DNA from: Lientehia sp934351765
Lineage (GTDB): Bacteria > Bacillota > Clostridia > Lachnospirales > Lachnospiraceae
Direction of reading: 5' to 3'
Assembly: GCF_052118925.1 (NCBI RefSeq)
Contig: NZ_JBQKGG010000013.1
Coordinates: 5,512-69,511, forward strand
DNA length: 64,000 bases
Shown: positions 1-9,217 of the stretch, one piece after another
How positions within the stretch are numbered: the stretch's first letter is position 1
Layout: every line of letters begins with the position of its first letter
Made by a program: the position numbers and the translations under genes
The notes under the pieces: generated by a model
What the model saw: the letters and a program-made list of their open reading frames with translations, nothing else
The model's database searches: none
What the model was told of the DNA's origin: nothing

Positions 1-2223
1 CCCGGTCTCATCTGCCACGGTTACACTTCCGCTCACGGTAATTTCTCCCAGCTTTTCTTCTCCGCTGTAAAGGGACACCACGGTTCCGTCATCCAGCTCC
101 GGCGCGGATACCTGAATGCTTGCGTAAGCTTTCGCCGGCGTAAAGGACGCAATCACCGCTTCGTCGGCCGTCCAGAGGGACACTTCCGTTCCGGCCTCCT
201 GCTGCTCCGAATATACCACCGTGATGGTATTCTGACCGGAATCCTCACTGGGATTCTGGAGCATCCCGGTGCTTCCGGCCAGGAATAGCAGGCCGCCGTC
301 GATGCGGCATTCTCCACTATAATCCAGCGAACCGTTTCCGTCTCCGGTGGGGCCGCTCACATAGACCTCGCCCCCGGTCATTACTATATCTCCGTTGGAA
401 TCCAGTCCGTCGCCGGACGCATTGATCTGAAGAATTCCGCCGCTGACGGACACCAGAACTGCACCGGCATCGCCCGCCGCATTGATTCCGTCATCGGAAG
501 CAGTCAGCGTCACACTTCCTCCTGTTACATCGATTTCCGTTCCCTCTAACCCTTCATAGCAGGTGGTGATCTCCATCTCGCCGCCGTTTACGGTCAGCGT
601 TCCGTCGGCATGTGCACCGTCGTCTCCCGTTGCCATGGTGAAGGCTCCGCCGCTGACGGTTAGATCTCCATTGGAGTGGAGCGAATCATCGGCACAGTTC
701 AGCTCATAGGTTCCGCCGCTGATGGATAACAACAGTCTTGCTTTCAGTCCTTTCCGGCTCACAGAATCCGTCACATCATCAGCATCGTCAAGGATATCGT
801 CATCACTCTCATCCGCATTGCTTCCGCTGTCTGAATTTCCGTCATTCTGACCGGGCGGAGTCATATCTCCCATGTCCGGCGGCGTTTCTCCGTCCGCAAA
901 GGTTCCGTCTTCCATGTCCGGCGGCGTCATATCTCCCATGTCCGGCATGGTTTCCCCATCGGCAAGCGTTCCATTCTCCATGTCCGGCGGCGTTTCCCGC
1001 TCCTCGCCGGAACTGTTTGTATCTCCGTTTCCGGGTCCGCCTCCATGTCCGGTGGCGGCTCCGTTCTCTGGAACTCCGCCATTTCCTCCGGAGGCTCCAT
1101 TCCCGGGTGCTCCATTCCCGGGTGCTCCACTATTTCCGGCGCCGGCTCCGTTCTCTGGAACTCCGCCATTTCCTCCGGGTACTCCGTTTCCCGGCGCTCC
1201 GCCATTTCCTCCGGGCGCTCCGTTCCCCGGCGCTCCGCCATTTCCGGGCATACCGCCCATTTCTTCGTTATGGATTCTTCCGTTTTCGCTTCCGCCTCCG
1301 GTCGTCACCTGATAGCTTCCGCCTTCCGTCAGCAAAAGCGTCTCTGCCTGGAATCCGTCCTCCTGGGCATCGATCACAAAGGTTCCGTCGACGACATAGA
1401 TCCAACCGCAGTCGTCATCCTCATCATTAAAGGATTGGATCCCGTCGGACTGACTGGTAACATTGTACGTTCCTCCGAGAATGATCACCGAATCCTTGCC
1501 GCGGATCCCGTCCCCCACGCTGTTGACCGTGACGGTTCCGCCTGCCAGGATCAGACTGTCCTTGGCATTGATCCCATAGTTGCAGTTTGCGTTGACAGTA
1601 AGGTTTCCGTTTCCGTTGATGACCAGGTTATTCTTGGCATAAAGCGCCGCGTTCGGTTCTTCCTTGGACGCATCATCATAAACGTACCCGGTGCCGTCGG
1701 TCAGGACATTTTCGCTTCCCTCCGCCAGCGTCACCGTGATGGTCTGTGCCAGGATCCCATCGATGGGTGCACTGTCCTCGCAGGTGATGGTCACGCCGTC
1801 CAGGATCAGCCGTACATCCGTTTTCTTATCCGTATTCACTACGATCTGTCCGTTTAAGGTTCCGCGGAACAGATAGGTACCGCCCTTTACGACCGTCACC
1901 GTATTCCCGTCAATCTGGACGCCGCTTCCGGATTCCTCTGCGGTATCTCCCTCCAGCGTCACAACGGAATCCACCTCATCCTCCGACCAGCTGTCGTCTA
2001 TGCTCTCTGCTTCCTCTGCTGCGGCCTCGATCACCGACTGATCCACCGTCTGCCCGGTTTCCCCGCTGCTTTCCGCATCTGCCGTCTGCCCGGACTCTCC
2101 CTGGACTGTGTTTGCTGTCTGCCCGGACTCTCCCTGGGCTGTATCTGCCGTCTGGCAGCCTGCCGCCGTCACAAGAAGTATCCCTGTCATGACCACCGCT
2201 GCCGCCTGTCTGATTTTCTTCAT
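1..2223 (-). CDS. Cthe_2159-type beta-helix lipoprotein (partial, C-terminus outside window)
   Basis: The frame is open from ATG at 2223 to base 1, so at least 741 residues with the C-terminus missing. The start has AGGAGG seven bases upstream. The first 23 residues form a lipoprotein signal with lipobox AAGC. A threonine- and glutamine-rich linker follows, then imperfect beta-helix repeats (GGTYNV, GGSYQV, GGAFTM, GGSVTL, each with nearby DDG/SDGI) typical of the Cthe_2159/DUF4353 carbohydrate-binding family, whose founder binds acidic polysaccharide. Residues about 320-400 are a Gly/Asn/Pro/Ala low-complexity insert and 410-456 a run of MPDMGD/TPPDMED repeats, which split the beta-helix in two. 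I infer a surface-anchored, calcium-dependent glycan- or wall-binding protein. No catalytic motif is visible. The 5' leader can fold over the ribosome site. Confidence 0.85.
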   Translation of the reverse strand, partial: MKKIRQAAAVVMTGILLVTAAGCQTADTAQGESGQTANTVQGESGQTADAESSGETGQTVDQSVIEAAAEEAESIDDSWSEDEVDSVVTLEGDTAEESGSGVQIDGNTVTVVKGGTYLFRGTLNGQIVVNTDKKTDVRLILDGVTITCEDSAPIDGILAQTITVTLAEGSENVLTDGTGYVYDDASKEEPNAALYAKNNLVINGNGNLTVNANCNYGINAKDSLILAGGTVTVNSVGDGIRGKDSVIILGGTYNVTSQSDGIQSFNDEDDDCGWIYVVDGTFVIDAQEDGFQAETLLLTEGGSYQVTTGGGSENGRIHNEEMGGMPGNGGAPGNGAPGGNGGAPGNGVPGGNGGVPENGAGAGNSGAPGNGAPGNGASGGNGGVPENGAATGHGGGPGNGDTNSSGEERETPPDMENGTLADGETMPDMGDMTPPDMEDGTFADGETPPDMGDMTPPGQNDGNSDSGSNADESDDDILDDADDVTDSVSRKGLKARLLLSISGGTYELNCADDSLHSNGDLTVSGGAFTMATGDDGAHADGTLTVNGGEMEITTCYEGLEGTEIDVTGGSVTLTASDDGINAAGDAGAVLVSVSGGILQINASGDGLDSNGDIVMTGGEVYVSGPTGDGNGSLDYSGECRIDGGLLFLAGSTGMLQNPSEDSGQNTITVVYSEQQEAGTEVSLWTADEAVIASFTPAKAYASIQVSAPELDDGTVVSLYSGEEKLGEITVSGSVTVADETG

Positions 2224-2229
2224 AAAAAA

Positions 2230-2311
2230 CCTCCTGTATGATTCTCGTCAGATCCTTTGCACCGGAAACACCATGCCCCGGTTTCTTCTGATGGGAACAT
2301 CATACAGGAGG
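2230..2311 (-). promoter_or_regulatory. Inverted repeat masking the ribosome site of the beta-helix lipoprotein
   Basis: Bases 2299-2311 and 2230-2242 are perfect 13-base inverted repeats, 56 bases apart. In the mRNA the first arm (CCTCCTGTATGAT) is complementary to the second (ATCATACAGGAGG), which contains the AGGAGG of the lipoprotein gene. The loop holds a further short arm pair (accgg/ccggt at 2261-2265 and 2278-2282). This would close the ribosome site unless something opens it. It depends on transcription starting upstream of 2311, which I cannot prove. Confidence 0.55.
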
Positions 2312-2336
2312 AAGCTTAAATTTCTCTGAAACTCAA

Positions 2337-2364
2337 CTCTGTTTTATAATCTCTGTTTTATAAC
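2337..2364. repeat. 14-bp tandem duplication in the acn-lipoprotein spacer
   Basis: ctctgttttataat is followed directly by ctctgttttataac, a 13/14 tandem duplication. On the minus strand it supplies two TATAAA-like boxes that could be -10 elements for the lipoprotein gene. No matching -35 is obvious. Confidence 0.5.
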
Positions 2365-2379
2365 GCCGGCAGCCCCGGC
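2365..2379 (-). terminator. Weak hairpin after the aconitase gene
   Basis: A 5-bp GCCGG/CCGGC stem lies just behind the hydratase stop codon, followed on the minus strand by an A/T-rich tract without a clean U-run. At most a leaky terminator. Confidence 0.35.
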
Positions 2380-2384
2380 ATTCT

Positions 2385-4676
2385 TTAATGATTTGCCTTA
2401 TAGTAATTGATCAGGCAGCCGTCCAGAATGATCTGGCGCTCGTCATCCGTCAGGTCTCCGAGACGGAGCGTGAGCTCCTTCATGCCGTCACCGGTCACAT
2501 ACGCCCTGATCTCGCTCTGCTTCTCTTCTACGGCTTTCCGGATTCCGGGAACAAACAGCCAGTCTCCGTTCTTAAAGGGCAGGTCTCCCTTATCGATCAG
2601 GAACGGAAGCATGCCCCAGTTGATCAGGTTAGAGCGGTACCGCTTAGTGGCATATTCATTGGCCACATTGGCCCAGCCGCCCAGAACCTTCTGGCAGGAC
2701 GCCGCCTGCTCTCTTGCCGATCCGTCGCCCGGCTTCACGGCAAAGATGGTGCTGCCGATTCCGGTATTCTCCCGTCCGGCATCCTCGAACCTTGTGCGGA
2801 CAGCGTTCATAGCCTCGCCCGCCTCCGGAAGCACCTGGCAGGGACGCTCACCGCGGATTCTTGCCTTCTCCGCCGCCTGAACCTCTTTCGCACGTCCCAC
2901 ATACGCAGGATCCTTTCTGGACAGGGTAAACTCTGCCAGTCCGAGAGGATTGGAACGATAGGAAGAGGTCTCGCCGGAAGGGATCAGCTCATCGGTGGTC
3001 GTTACGGGATCATGGATCTCGGAAACCACCTTCAGGAGCAGGTTCTCAGTCAACGCCGACATCTCCGGCCAGTCCTTGATATTGGGACCGAACTGGATCT
3101 CCACCGAGGGATCCGCCACGCCCTTGCTGTCAAAGACACGGTTTTCATAAATGGTCTTATCAAAGAAGTACTTCGGCTTCGTGTAATTTACATCAATATC
3201 CGTGGCCGGTGTCAGACGGCCCTTGTTGACTGCTGTTGCTGCGATGGAACGCGCATCCATAAGGGCAACCGAAGCGATCTGTCCGCTCTGGAGCTTGGAG
3301 CCCTCCCGGTTGGGGAAGTTTCTGGTGGAATGACGGATACTGAACGCATTGTTTGCCGGCGTGTCACCCGCACCGAAGCAGGGGCCGCAGAATGCGGTCT
3401 TTAACACAGCACCGGTCTCCATGAGCTTCGCCGCCGCACCGTTCTTGATCAGTTCCATGTAAACCGGCATACTTGCCGGGTATACGCTGAGGGTGAAGGC
3501 TCCGTTTCCGATGCTTGCACCTGCCAGAATATCCGCCGCATCACAGATGTTCTCAAAGCCGCCGCCTGCGCAGCCTGCGATGATTCCCTGCTCCACATAG
3601 AACTTTCCGTCACGGACCTTATCCGCCAGACTGTAATCCACCGCGCCGCCGAGGCTTACCTTGGCCCGCTTCTCCACATCGGCCAGGATATCCGTCAGGT
3701 TTGCATTAACCTCCTCGATGGTATAGGTATTGCTGGGATGGAACGGCATGGCGATCATGGGCTTCACTCTGCTCAGATCTACCTCCACGATTCCGTCGTA
3801 GTATGCCGTTTTCCCCGGCTTTAATTCCTTATAATCCGCTTCCCGTCCATGGATCTCATAGAATTCACGGATCTTCTCATCGGTGGTCCAGATGGAAGAC
3901 AGGCAGGTGGTCTCTGTGGTCATAACGTCCACACCGATCCGGAAATCTGCGCTTAAATTCTCTACTCCAGGTCCGACAAACTCCATAACCTTATTGTTTA
4001 CATATCCGTTCGCAAACACCGCACCGATGATGGCCAGCGCCACGTCCTGAGGACCAACGCCCTTTTCCGGCTTTCCGGTCAGATAAATGCCCACAACACC
4101 GGGCATGTTGATATCATAGGTCTTTCCGAGGAGCTGCTTTACCAGCTCCGGTCCACCCTCACCCATGGCCATGGTTCCCAGCGCACCGTAACGGGTATGG
4201 CTGTCCGAGCCCAGGATCATTCTTCCGCAGCCCGCCAGCATCTCTCTGGCAAACTGATGGATGACTGCCTGATGAGGGGGCACATACACGCCGCCGTATT
4301 TCTTCGCACAGGTAAGGCCAAACATATGGTCATCCTCATTGATGGTTCCGCCTACGGCGCAGAGGCTGTTGTGGCAGTTGGTCAGCACATACGGCACCGG
4401 AAACTTCTCCAGTCCGCTGGCCCTTGCCGTCTGAATAATTCCCACGAAAGTAATATCATGAGATGTCAGCTTATCAAACTTTACTTTCAGCTTGTCCATG
4501 CTCCCGGACGTATTATGTGCCGCCAGGATTCCGTAAGCCATGGTCTGCTTCGCTGCCTCTGCCCGGTCCGGACATGCACCCAGCTCTCCTGCCAGCTTCG
4601 CTCTCCCTGCTTCATCATCAGGAACCAGCTCTGTTCCGTTTATCAGGTAAGCTCCCTGCTTCCATAAGGTAACCAT
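2385..4676 (-). CDS. Aconitase-family hydratase
   Basis: A 763-residue protein of the aconitase/homoaconitase/isopropylmalate isomerase superfamily, the form of hydratase common in Clostridia. Visible landmarks are the DSHT substrate motif in LGSDSHTRYGALG (about residue 160), iron-sulfur cluster cysteines in GCAGGG (about 368) and FCGPCFGAGDTP (about 428), and the swivelling C-terminal domain with RSNPLGLAEF. It probably isomerises citrate to isocitrate in the cytoplasm for glutamate synthesis in a partial TCA cycle; the exact substrate is inferred, because this subgroup is divergent. The start at 4676 has AAGGAGG at good spacing and a promoter just upstream, so the gene is probably transcribed apart from the sensor kinase gene 105 bp upstream. 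Confidence 0.85.
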   Translation of the reverse strand: MVTLWKQGAYLINGTELVPDDEAGRAKLAGELGACPDRAEAAKQTMAYGILAAHNTSGSMDKLKVKFDKLTSHDITFVGIIQTARASGLEKFPVPYVLTNCHNSLCAVGGTINEDDHMFGLTCAKKYGGVYVPPHQAVIHQFAREMLAGCGRMILGSDSHTRYGALGTMAMGEGGPELVKQLLGKTYDINMPGVVGIYLTGKPEKGVGPQDVALAIIGAVFANGYVNNKVMEFVGPGVENLSADFRIGVDVMTTETTCLSSIWTTDEKIREFYEIHGREADYKELKPGKTAYYDGIVEVDLSRVKPMIAMPFHPSNTYTIEEVNANLTDILADVEKRAKVSLGGAVDYSLADKVRDGKFYVEQGIIAGCAGGGFENICDAADILAGASIGNGAFTLSVYPASMPVYMELIKNGAAAKLMETGAVLKTAFCGPCFGAGDTPANNAFSIRHSTRNFPNREGSKLQSGQIASVALMDARSIAATAVNKGRLTPATDIDVNYTKPKYFFDKTIYENRVFDSKGVADPSVEIQFGPNIKDWPEMSALTENLLLKVVSEIHDPVTTTDELIPSGETSSYRSNPLGLAEFTLSRKDPAYVGRAKEVQAAEKARIRGERPCQVLPEAGEAMNAVRTRFEDAGRENTGIGSTIFAVKPGDGSAREQAASCQKVLGGWANVANEYATKRYRSNLINWGMLPFLIDKGDLPFKNGDWLFVPGIRKAVEEKQSEIRAYVTGDGMKELTLRLGDLTDDERQIILDGCLINYYKANH

Positions 4677-4726
4677 TTTTAGTCCTCCTTGTATGCTGTC
4701 ATTTCCAGTCGTTTTACACTGGTATC

Positions 4727-4755
4727 ATTATCATAAAATTTTCCTTACAAGTCAA
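4727..4755 (-). promoter_or_regulatory. Sigma-A type promoter for the aconitase-family gene
   Basis: On the minus strand TTGACT (4755-4750), 17 bases, GATAAT (4732-4727). It lies in the gap between the kinase stop and the hydratase start. Confidence 0.65.
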
Positions 4756-4781
4756 GAGAAAGCTCCTATTTCCGATATGTT

Positions 4782-7688
4782 TTATCCCTTCAGCAGTCCA
4801 CTGCTTTTCAGCTCTTCCATTGCCTCTCTTAAAAACTCTGCCTCGGCTTCGGCTTCTTCTTTGCTTCCACCGCCGATCTGCGCCGGAGACTCCGTCCGGA
4901 CGGCAGTTCTGTCTCCGGACTCCGAAGCTGATTCCGTTCTGTGATCCGTTCCGGTTTCTGCGCCTGTTCCGCTATCAGCCTCTGTTTCCTTTTCTGAAGC
5001 CGTTTCCATCTCCGGTTCTTCCGGTGCCAGTTCAAACTGGACAGAGACCTGGAAAAGATCGCCGTTCAGATAGATCTCAAAGATGCCATTCTGAAGCCTG
5101 GTGAGGCTTTGGGCGATGGAAAGGCCAAGGCCGCTGCCCTCGGTGGTTCGGGACGAATCGCCGCGGATGAACCGCTCCGTCAGCTCCTCTGCGGAAATAT
5201 TCAGTTCCGTCTCGGAAATATTTTTCATGGTAAAGCAGGCATAGCCGTCTGCCTCCTCAACGCTCACATAAACCCTGGTTCCCGGCATGGCATACTTCTT
5301 TGTATTCTGGAATAAATTTTCAATGATCCGCCAGGTCCGCCGCCCATCCACGATCACCGGAAGCGGATGCTCGGGGAACGAGGTTACCTCCGTCAGCTTC
5401 CGTTCCGCAAACTTCTCCTCAAACTCACCGCAGGCCTGCTTTACCAGCTCCACAAAATTCAGCCGTTCCAGATGGAGCGTCAGATTTCCGGAGCTCGCCC
5501 TTGATGCCTCCACAAGATCCTCCGTCAGGTTTTTCAGCCGCTGGGACTTCTGATCCAGCACCTCCAGATACCGCTTCAACCGCTCATTGGTGATATTTTC
5601 CCGCTTCATCAGATCCACATAATTGATGATGGAGGTCAGCGGAGTCTTAATATCATGGGACACGTTGGTGATCAGATCTGCCTTCATGCGCTCGCTCTTT
5701 ACGGCTGTGTCCACCGCATCCTGAAGCCCGGCTCCGATGTTGTTGATACATTCCACCAGCTTTTTATTGCTGCCGGTCATGCCATTTTCATCGATCACAT
5801 AATCCAGATTTCCCTCTGCGATTTTCTGCACACCCTCCAGGATCTTCTGACGCTTGACCTCCGACCATAACACGAAGCCTGCTGTTCCGAGCTGACCGCC
5901 CGTAAACACCAGAATCGCTGTGAAATACAACGGATGAGATCCCCATAGCCGGCTGATGGCAATAAACATGCACAGAGGGATCGTGAACATCCAGTAAAGA
6001 ACAATGAATCCGGCGGTTTTCAGACTGACCGGCCAGCTCTGCACCATAGCTCCGATCCAGCTTCCGATTTTCATGCTCAGCTTCCGCAGCAGGCTGTTCT
6101 TCCATAAAATACCGGCCTTCAGCCGCTTTACCATACTGAAAAATCCGATCAGTCCGATAATGAGCGAAACGGCCGCCGAAATTATGGACATGATATCATA
6201 GATCATTCGGGATGTGAAAAAATTGTAGGCAAGAACCCGTGCCAGGATTCCGCCAAACCAGACAATCACCAGCATTCCGCCGATAATCAGAGCTACTGCC
6301 GGTTCTGTCGGCCACTGATCGAATTTATCCAGCCAGATCCCGTCATAATCTTCCTGATGCCCTACCGATGCCAGAAGATAGATGAACGACGGTACCACGC
6401 CTAAAAATCCGCCGATGATTGCAAATAACGACAGGATCAGGATCGGACGGCAGCTTGCAAAATCCGCCGACTGCAGGCTGTAATCATCCCGGACCGGATA
6501 TGTGGTGTCCAGCGCCACAAGAAACGATGCACCCTTTTGCGTTCCCACCAGCGAAGAGGAAAGATATTCCAGACTTGACGCCGACGGCTCCGCCTTTTCG
6601 AAATTTGTATGGATCCGGTGGCTGTCACTTTCATAGGAAACGTATTTTTCCAGCTTCATCAGCTCCGACTCAGGCAGCTCCGTGTTGCTTTCCCAAAGAT
6701 TCATGCTGTCATCACGGACAATGTAGCGCAGGTTGGTCTCCTCCGCATCCAGCCGGTTCTTAAGTCTGTAAAAGGTATCCAGCCTGTCCTGGGCTGTGTC
6801 ACATGCCTCCAGAAGCGTCTCCTGCTCATGGATCTCCTTCTGCTGGATATAATCATGGAGCAGAAGGACCCGCTGGCCCGGATAGATCAGGATCTCCGCC
6901 GAATTTTCCAGTGCGTAGCGCTGCGGCCACTGATCTCCGTAATAATTTTCCCAGCCATTGGCCTTTACAATGGCCTCCCGGCTGTCATTATCCATGGTAA
7001 ACCATTCGCTTTCCAGCGCATCCAGCTCTTTCTGTTCTTCGTCCGAAATCTTATCCCGGTCATAATCCTCGCCGCTGATCATGCCGGCATACAATACCGA
7101 AAACTGATCCAGATACTGATCCAGCCACGCCTGGGAGCCGACCTGCTCCTTCACATCCTCATAAAAGCTGTAGGAGGAGGACGCCGTCTCATCGGTCTCT
7201 GCCTCATAGGATCCGTCTTTCATCTGCGTGGGCGCACTGTCTCCTCCTGTATGATCCGCAGAATCCTCCGTCCAGGTCTCCGACTCGCTGTATAGCTGTC
7301 CGCCTTCCGATCCATACTGATTTTCATAATAGCTGTTGATGATCGTCTGGATTTTCTGGAGATCCCTCAGGCAGAGATTATAATCCGTTCCGTTGATCCT
7401 GGCCGTGTAAAGCGGCGTCCGGATATTTTCCTCGTCCCGGTTTCCAAACACCTGGGACAATGCCGTCAGTTCAAAGATCTGATCCACATCGTCAAGCATG
7501 TTCCATTCCAGCGTCTCCGTATCCTCATACCGCTCCGTAGTCAGCAGCTCCTTTTTGCTGAACAGATATTTGCTGAAATTGTTGACATAATAAAGTCCGA
7601 AGCTTCCTGCCATAATGATCCCCATGAAAAGGATAAACAAAAACAGCACCCTTATTTTCTTTCTCCGCGTATAGCTTCGTCCCTTCAC
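4782..7688 (-). CDS. Large membrane sensor histidine kinase
   Basis: A 968-residue sensor kinase paired with the response regulator gene directly upstream (31 bp gap). Residues about 13-36 form a first membrane helix and 37-395 an extracytoplasmic region rich in acidic residues and Tyr. About six further membrane helices lie between 400 and 615. The HisKA box NVSHDIKTPLTSI follows (phospho-accepting His near 677), then an N-box near 785 (IIENLFQNTKKYA) and the G-box region SGLGLSIAQSL near 855. The last 75 residues are a Glu/Ser/Thr-rich tail ending in a short helix, an unusual addition after the ATPase domain. The multi-helix block between sensor and kinase core differs from the usual two-helix layout. 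The signal is unknown; cell-envelope stress or a peptide antibiotic would fit the architecture, but that is a guess. Confidence 0.88.
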   Translation of the reverse strand: MKGRSYTRRKKIRVLFLFILFMGIIMAGSFGLYYVNNFSKYLFSKKELLTTERYEDTETLEWNMLDDVDQIFELTALSQVFGNRDEENIRTPLYTARINGTDYNLCLRDLQKIQTIINSYYENQYGSEGGQLYSESETWTEDSADHTGGDSAPTQMKDGSYEAETDETASSSYSFYEDVKEQVGSQAWLDQYLDQFSVLYAGMISGEDYDRDKISDEEQKELDALESEWFTMDNDSREAIVKANGWENYYGDQWPQRYALENSAEILIYPGQRVLLLHDYIQQKEIHEQETLLEACDTAQDRLDTFYRLKNRLDAEETNLRYIVRDDSMNLWESNTELPESELMKLEKYVSYESDSHRIHTNFEKAEPSASSLEYLSSSLVGTQKGASFLVALDTTYPVRDDYSLQSADFASCRPILILSLFAIIGGFLGVVPSFIYLLASVGHQEDYDGIWLDKFDQWPTEPAVALIIGGMLVIVWFGGILARVLAYNFFTSRMIYDIMSIISAAVSLIIGLIGFFSMVKRLKAGILWKNSLLRKLSMKIGSWIGAMVQSWPVSLKTAGFIVLYWMFTIPLCMFIAISRLWGSHPLYFTAILVFTGGQLGTAGFVLWSEVKRQKILEGVQKIAEGNLDYVIDENGMTGSNKKLVECINNIGAGLQDAVDTAVKSERMKADLITNVSHDIKTPLTSIINYVDLMKRENITNERLKRYLEVLDQKSQRLKNLTEDLVEASRASSGNLTLHLERLNFVELVKQACGEFEEKFAERKLTEVTSFPEHPLPVIVDGRRTWRIIENLFQNTKKYAMPGTRVYVSVEEADGYACFTMKNISETELNISAEELTERFIRGDSSRTTEGSGLGLSIAQSLTRLQNGIFEIYLNGDLFQVSVQFELAPEEPEMETASEKETEADSGTGAETGTDHRTESASESGDRTAVRTESPAQIGGGSKEEAEAEAEFLREAMEELKSSGLLKG

Positions 7689-7719
7689 CGCAAACCTCCT
7701 GCTACAGCTTTTCTGCCTT

Positions 7720-8421
7720 CTACAGCTTTTCTACCTTATATCCGACCCCCCAGACAACCTTTAAATAGGTGGGGTTTTTCGGATTGATCTCAATCTTCTC
7801 CCGGATATGACGGATATGGACCGCCACCGTATTGTCCACACCGATGGCCTCCTCATTCCAGATATTTTCATAAATCTGCTCGATGGAAAAGACCTTTCCG
7901 GCGTTCATAACAAGAAACCGGAGAATGTTATACTCCATGGGGGTTAACTTGACCGGTTCACCCTCCAGCGTGACCTCCTTGGTGTCGTCATTGATGCATA
8001 AACCGCCGGTTTTGTGGATCGTCTCACTGTTTTCCATGGCAAGCGTCCCCAGCTTCGTGTAGCGGCGCACCTGGGATTTTACCCGGGCCACCAGCTCCAG
8101 CGGATTAAAAGGCTTCGTGATATAGTCATCGGCCCCGATGTTCAGCCCCAGGATCTTGTCCACATCCTCGGATTTTGCCGACAGGATAATGATCGGCACG
8201 CTGCTCGTCTCGCGGATCTTTAACGTCGCCCGGATTCCGTCCAGCCTGGGCATCATGACATCCATGAGCACCAGCTCCACTTTATTCTCTGCCAGCAGGC
8301 GGATCGCTTCTTCACCGTCATATGCCTTTAATACCTGGTAGCCCTCCTGCCTCAGATAAATGTCGATCGCCTCCACGATCTCCCGGTCATCATCGCATAC
8401 CAGTACCGTAATTTCATCCAT
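7720..8421 (-). CDS. OmpR/PhoB-type response regulator
   Basis: A 233-residue regulator with a receiver domain (acidic pair DDD near residue 10, phospho-acceptor Asp in VLMDVMMP, Thr/Ser switch in IIILSAKS, Lys in YITKPFNP) and a C-terminal winged helix (VEKL end, typical VWGVGYK). I start at ATG 8421, which has AGGAGG eight bases upstream, not at the in-frame ATG eight codons earlier that lacks a ribosome site. It is the first gene of a two-gene operon with the large kinase and should be phosphorylated by it. A 13-base direct repeat (ctacagcttttct) straddles the stop codon. Confidence 0.92.
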   Translation of the reverse strand: MDEITVLVCDDDREIVEAIDIYLRQEGYQVLKAYDGEEAIRLLAENKVELVLMDVMMPRLDGIRATLKIRETSSVPIIILSAKSEDVDKILGLNIGADDYITKPFNPLELVARVKSQVRRYTKLGTLAMENSETIHKTGGLCINDDTKEVTLEGEPVKLTPMEYNILRFLVMNAGKVFSIEQIYENIWNEEAIGVDNTVAVHIRHIREKIEINPKNPTYLKVVWGVGYKVEKL

Positions 8422-8523
8422 GCTTTCCCCTCCTGCATTTTTCACAAGCTAAGCCTATTTTACCAGTCGATTCTTAATAACCGCCTCAGATTTTCTTTAT
8501 TTTTTCCGAAACAGCCTCTGCCT

Positions 8524-9192
8524 CTATCGTCCCTTGGCGATCTCCAGAATCTCTCCGGTCGTTTCCACTACATAGACAGCGCCGGTGGCCTCCAGTTCTC
8601 CGCGTCCCCGGAAGCCCCACGCAACGCCAACGGTATCCATACCGGCATTGGCTCCTGTCTTCATATCGGTTCCAGAATCACCGATATAAAGCATTTCCTC
8701 CGGAGCAAGCTTCATAAGACCCGAGATCTCCAGTGCGCTTGTCGGATCCGGCTTCTTCGGAATCCCCTGGCGCTCACCAAACACAGCCACAAACGGTACC
8801 TCCGGGAACAGCTTCTTCACCAGCTTTTCCGTGTAATCCGTCCGCTTGTTGGAATTAACTGCCACCTGGATCCCATGGGCTTCCAGATCATGCAGCAGCT
8901 CCCGGATTCCCTCGTAAGGACAGCTCTTGTTCTGGTAACGCCGGTCATAGGCAGCCACGAAATGGGTCAGCATCTCATCGATCACTGCACTGTCCTCCCG
9001 TCTGTCCGCCGGAACGCTGTTTTCCATCAGATTCCGGAATCCGCGCCCCACCTTCATGCGGTAGTCGTCCACCTGCCAGGTGGGATAACCCATGGCTGTC
9101 AGCGCATCGTTCACGCTGTCCGCCAGATCCTCCAGGGTATTTACCAGTGTTCCGTCCAGGTCAAAAATAATTCCTTTATATGTCTTTTTCAT
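8524..9192 (-). CDS. HAD-IA family hydrolase, phosphoglycolate-phosphatase-like
   Basis: A 222-residue haloacid-dehalogenase-superfamily phosphatase. Motif I is FDLDGTLVNT (nucleophile and acid Asp pair), motif II SNKRT, motif III Lys in IPKKPDP, and motif IV GDSGTDM. The helical cap lies between residues 20 and 85, as in Gph/PGP proteins that clear 2-phosphoglycolate or pyrophosphate-like waste products. The substrate cannot be read from sequence. The start ATG has GAGGAGA upstream. Length is normal for the family. It precedes, on the same strand, the response-regulator operon but is separated by about 100 bp. Confidence 0.85.
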   Translation of the reverse strand: MKKTYKGIIFDLDGTLVNTLEDLADSVNDALTAMGYPTWQVDDYRMKVGRGFRNLMENSVPADRREDSAVIDEMLTHFVAAYDRRYQNKSCPYEGIRELLHDLEAHGIQVAVNSNKRTDYTEKLVKKLFPEVPFVAVFGERQGIPKKPDPTSALEISGLMKLAPEEMLYIGDSGTDMKTGANAGMDTVGVAWGFRGRGELEATGAVYVVETTGEILEIAKGR

Positions 9193-9217
9193 GACTGTTC
9201 TCCTCGTATATTCTTAT

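Noticed and set aside
738..1857. Several long plus-strand open frames rich in Arg, Ser, Pro and Gly
   Set aside because: They are mirror frames of the repeat-rich beta-helix lipoprotein on the minus strand; no ribosome sites and strongly biased composition.
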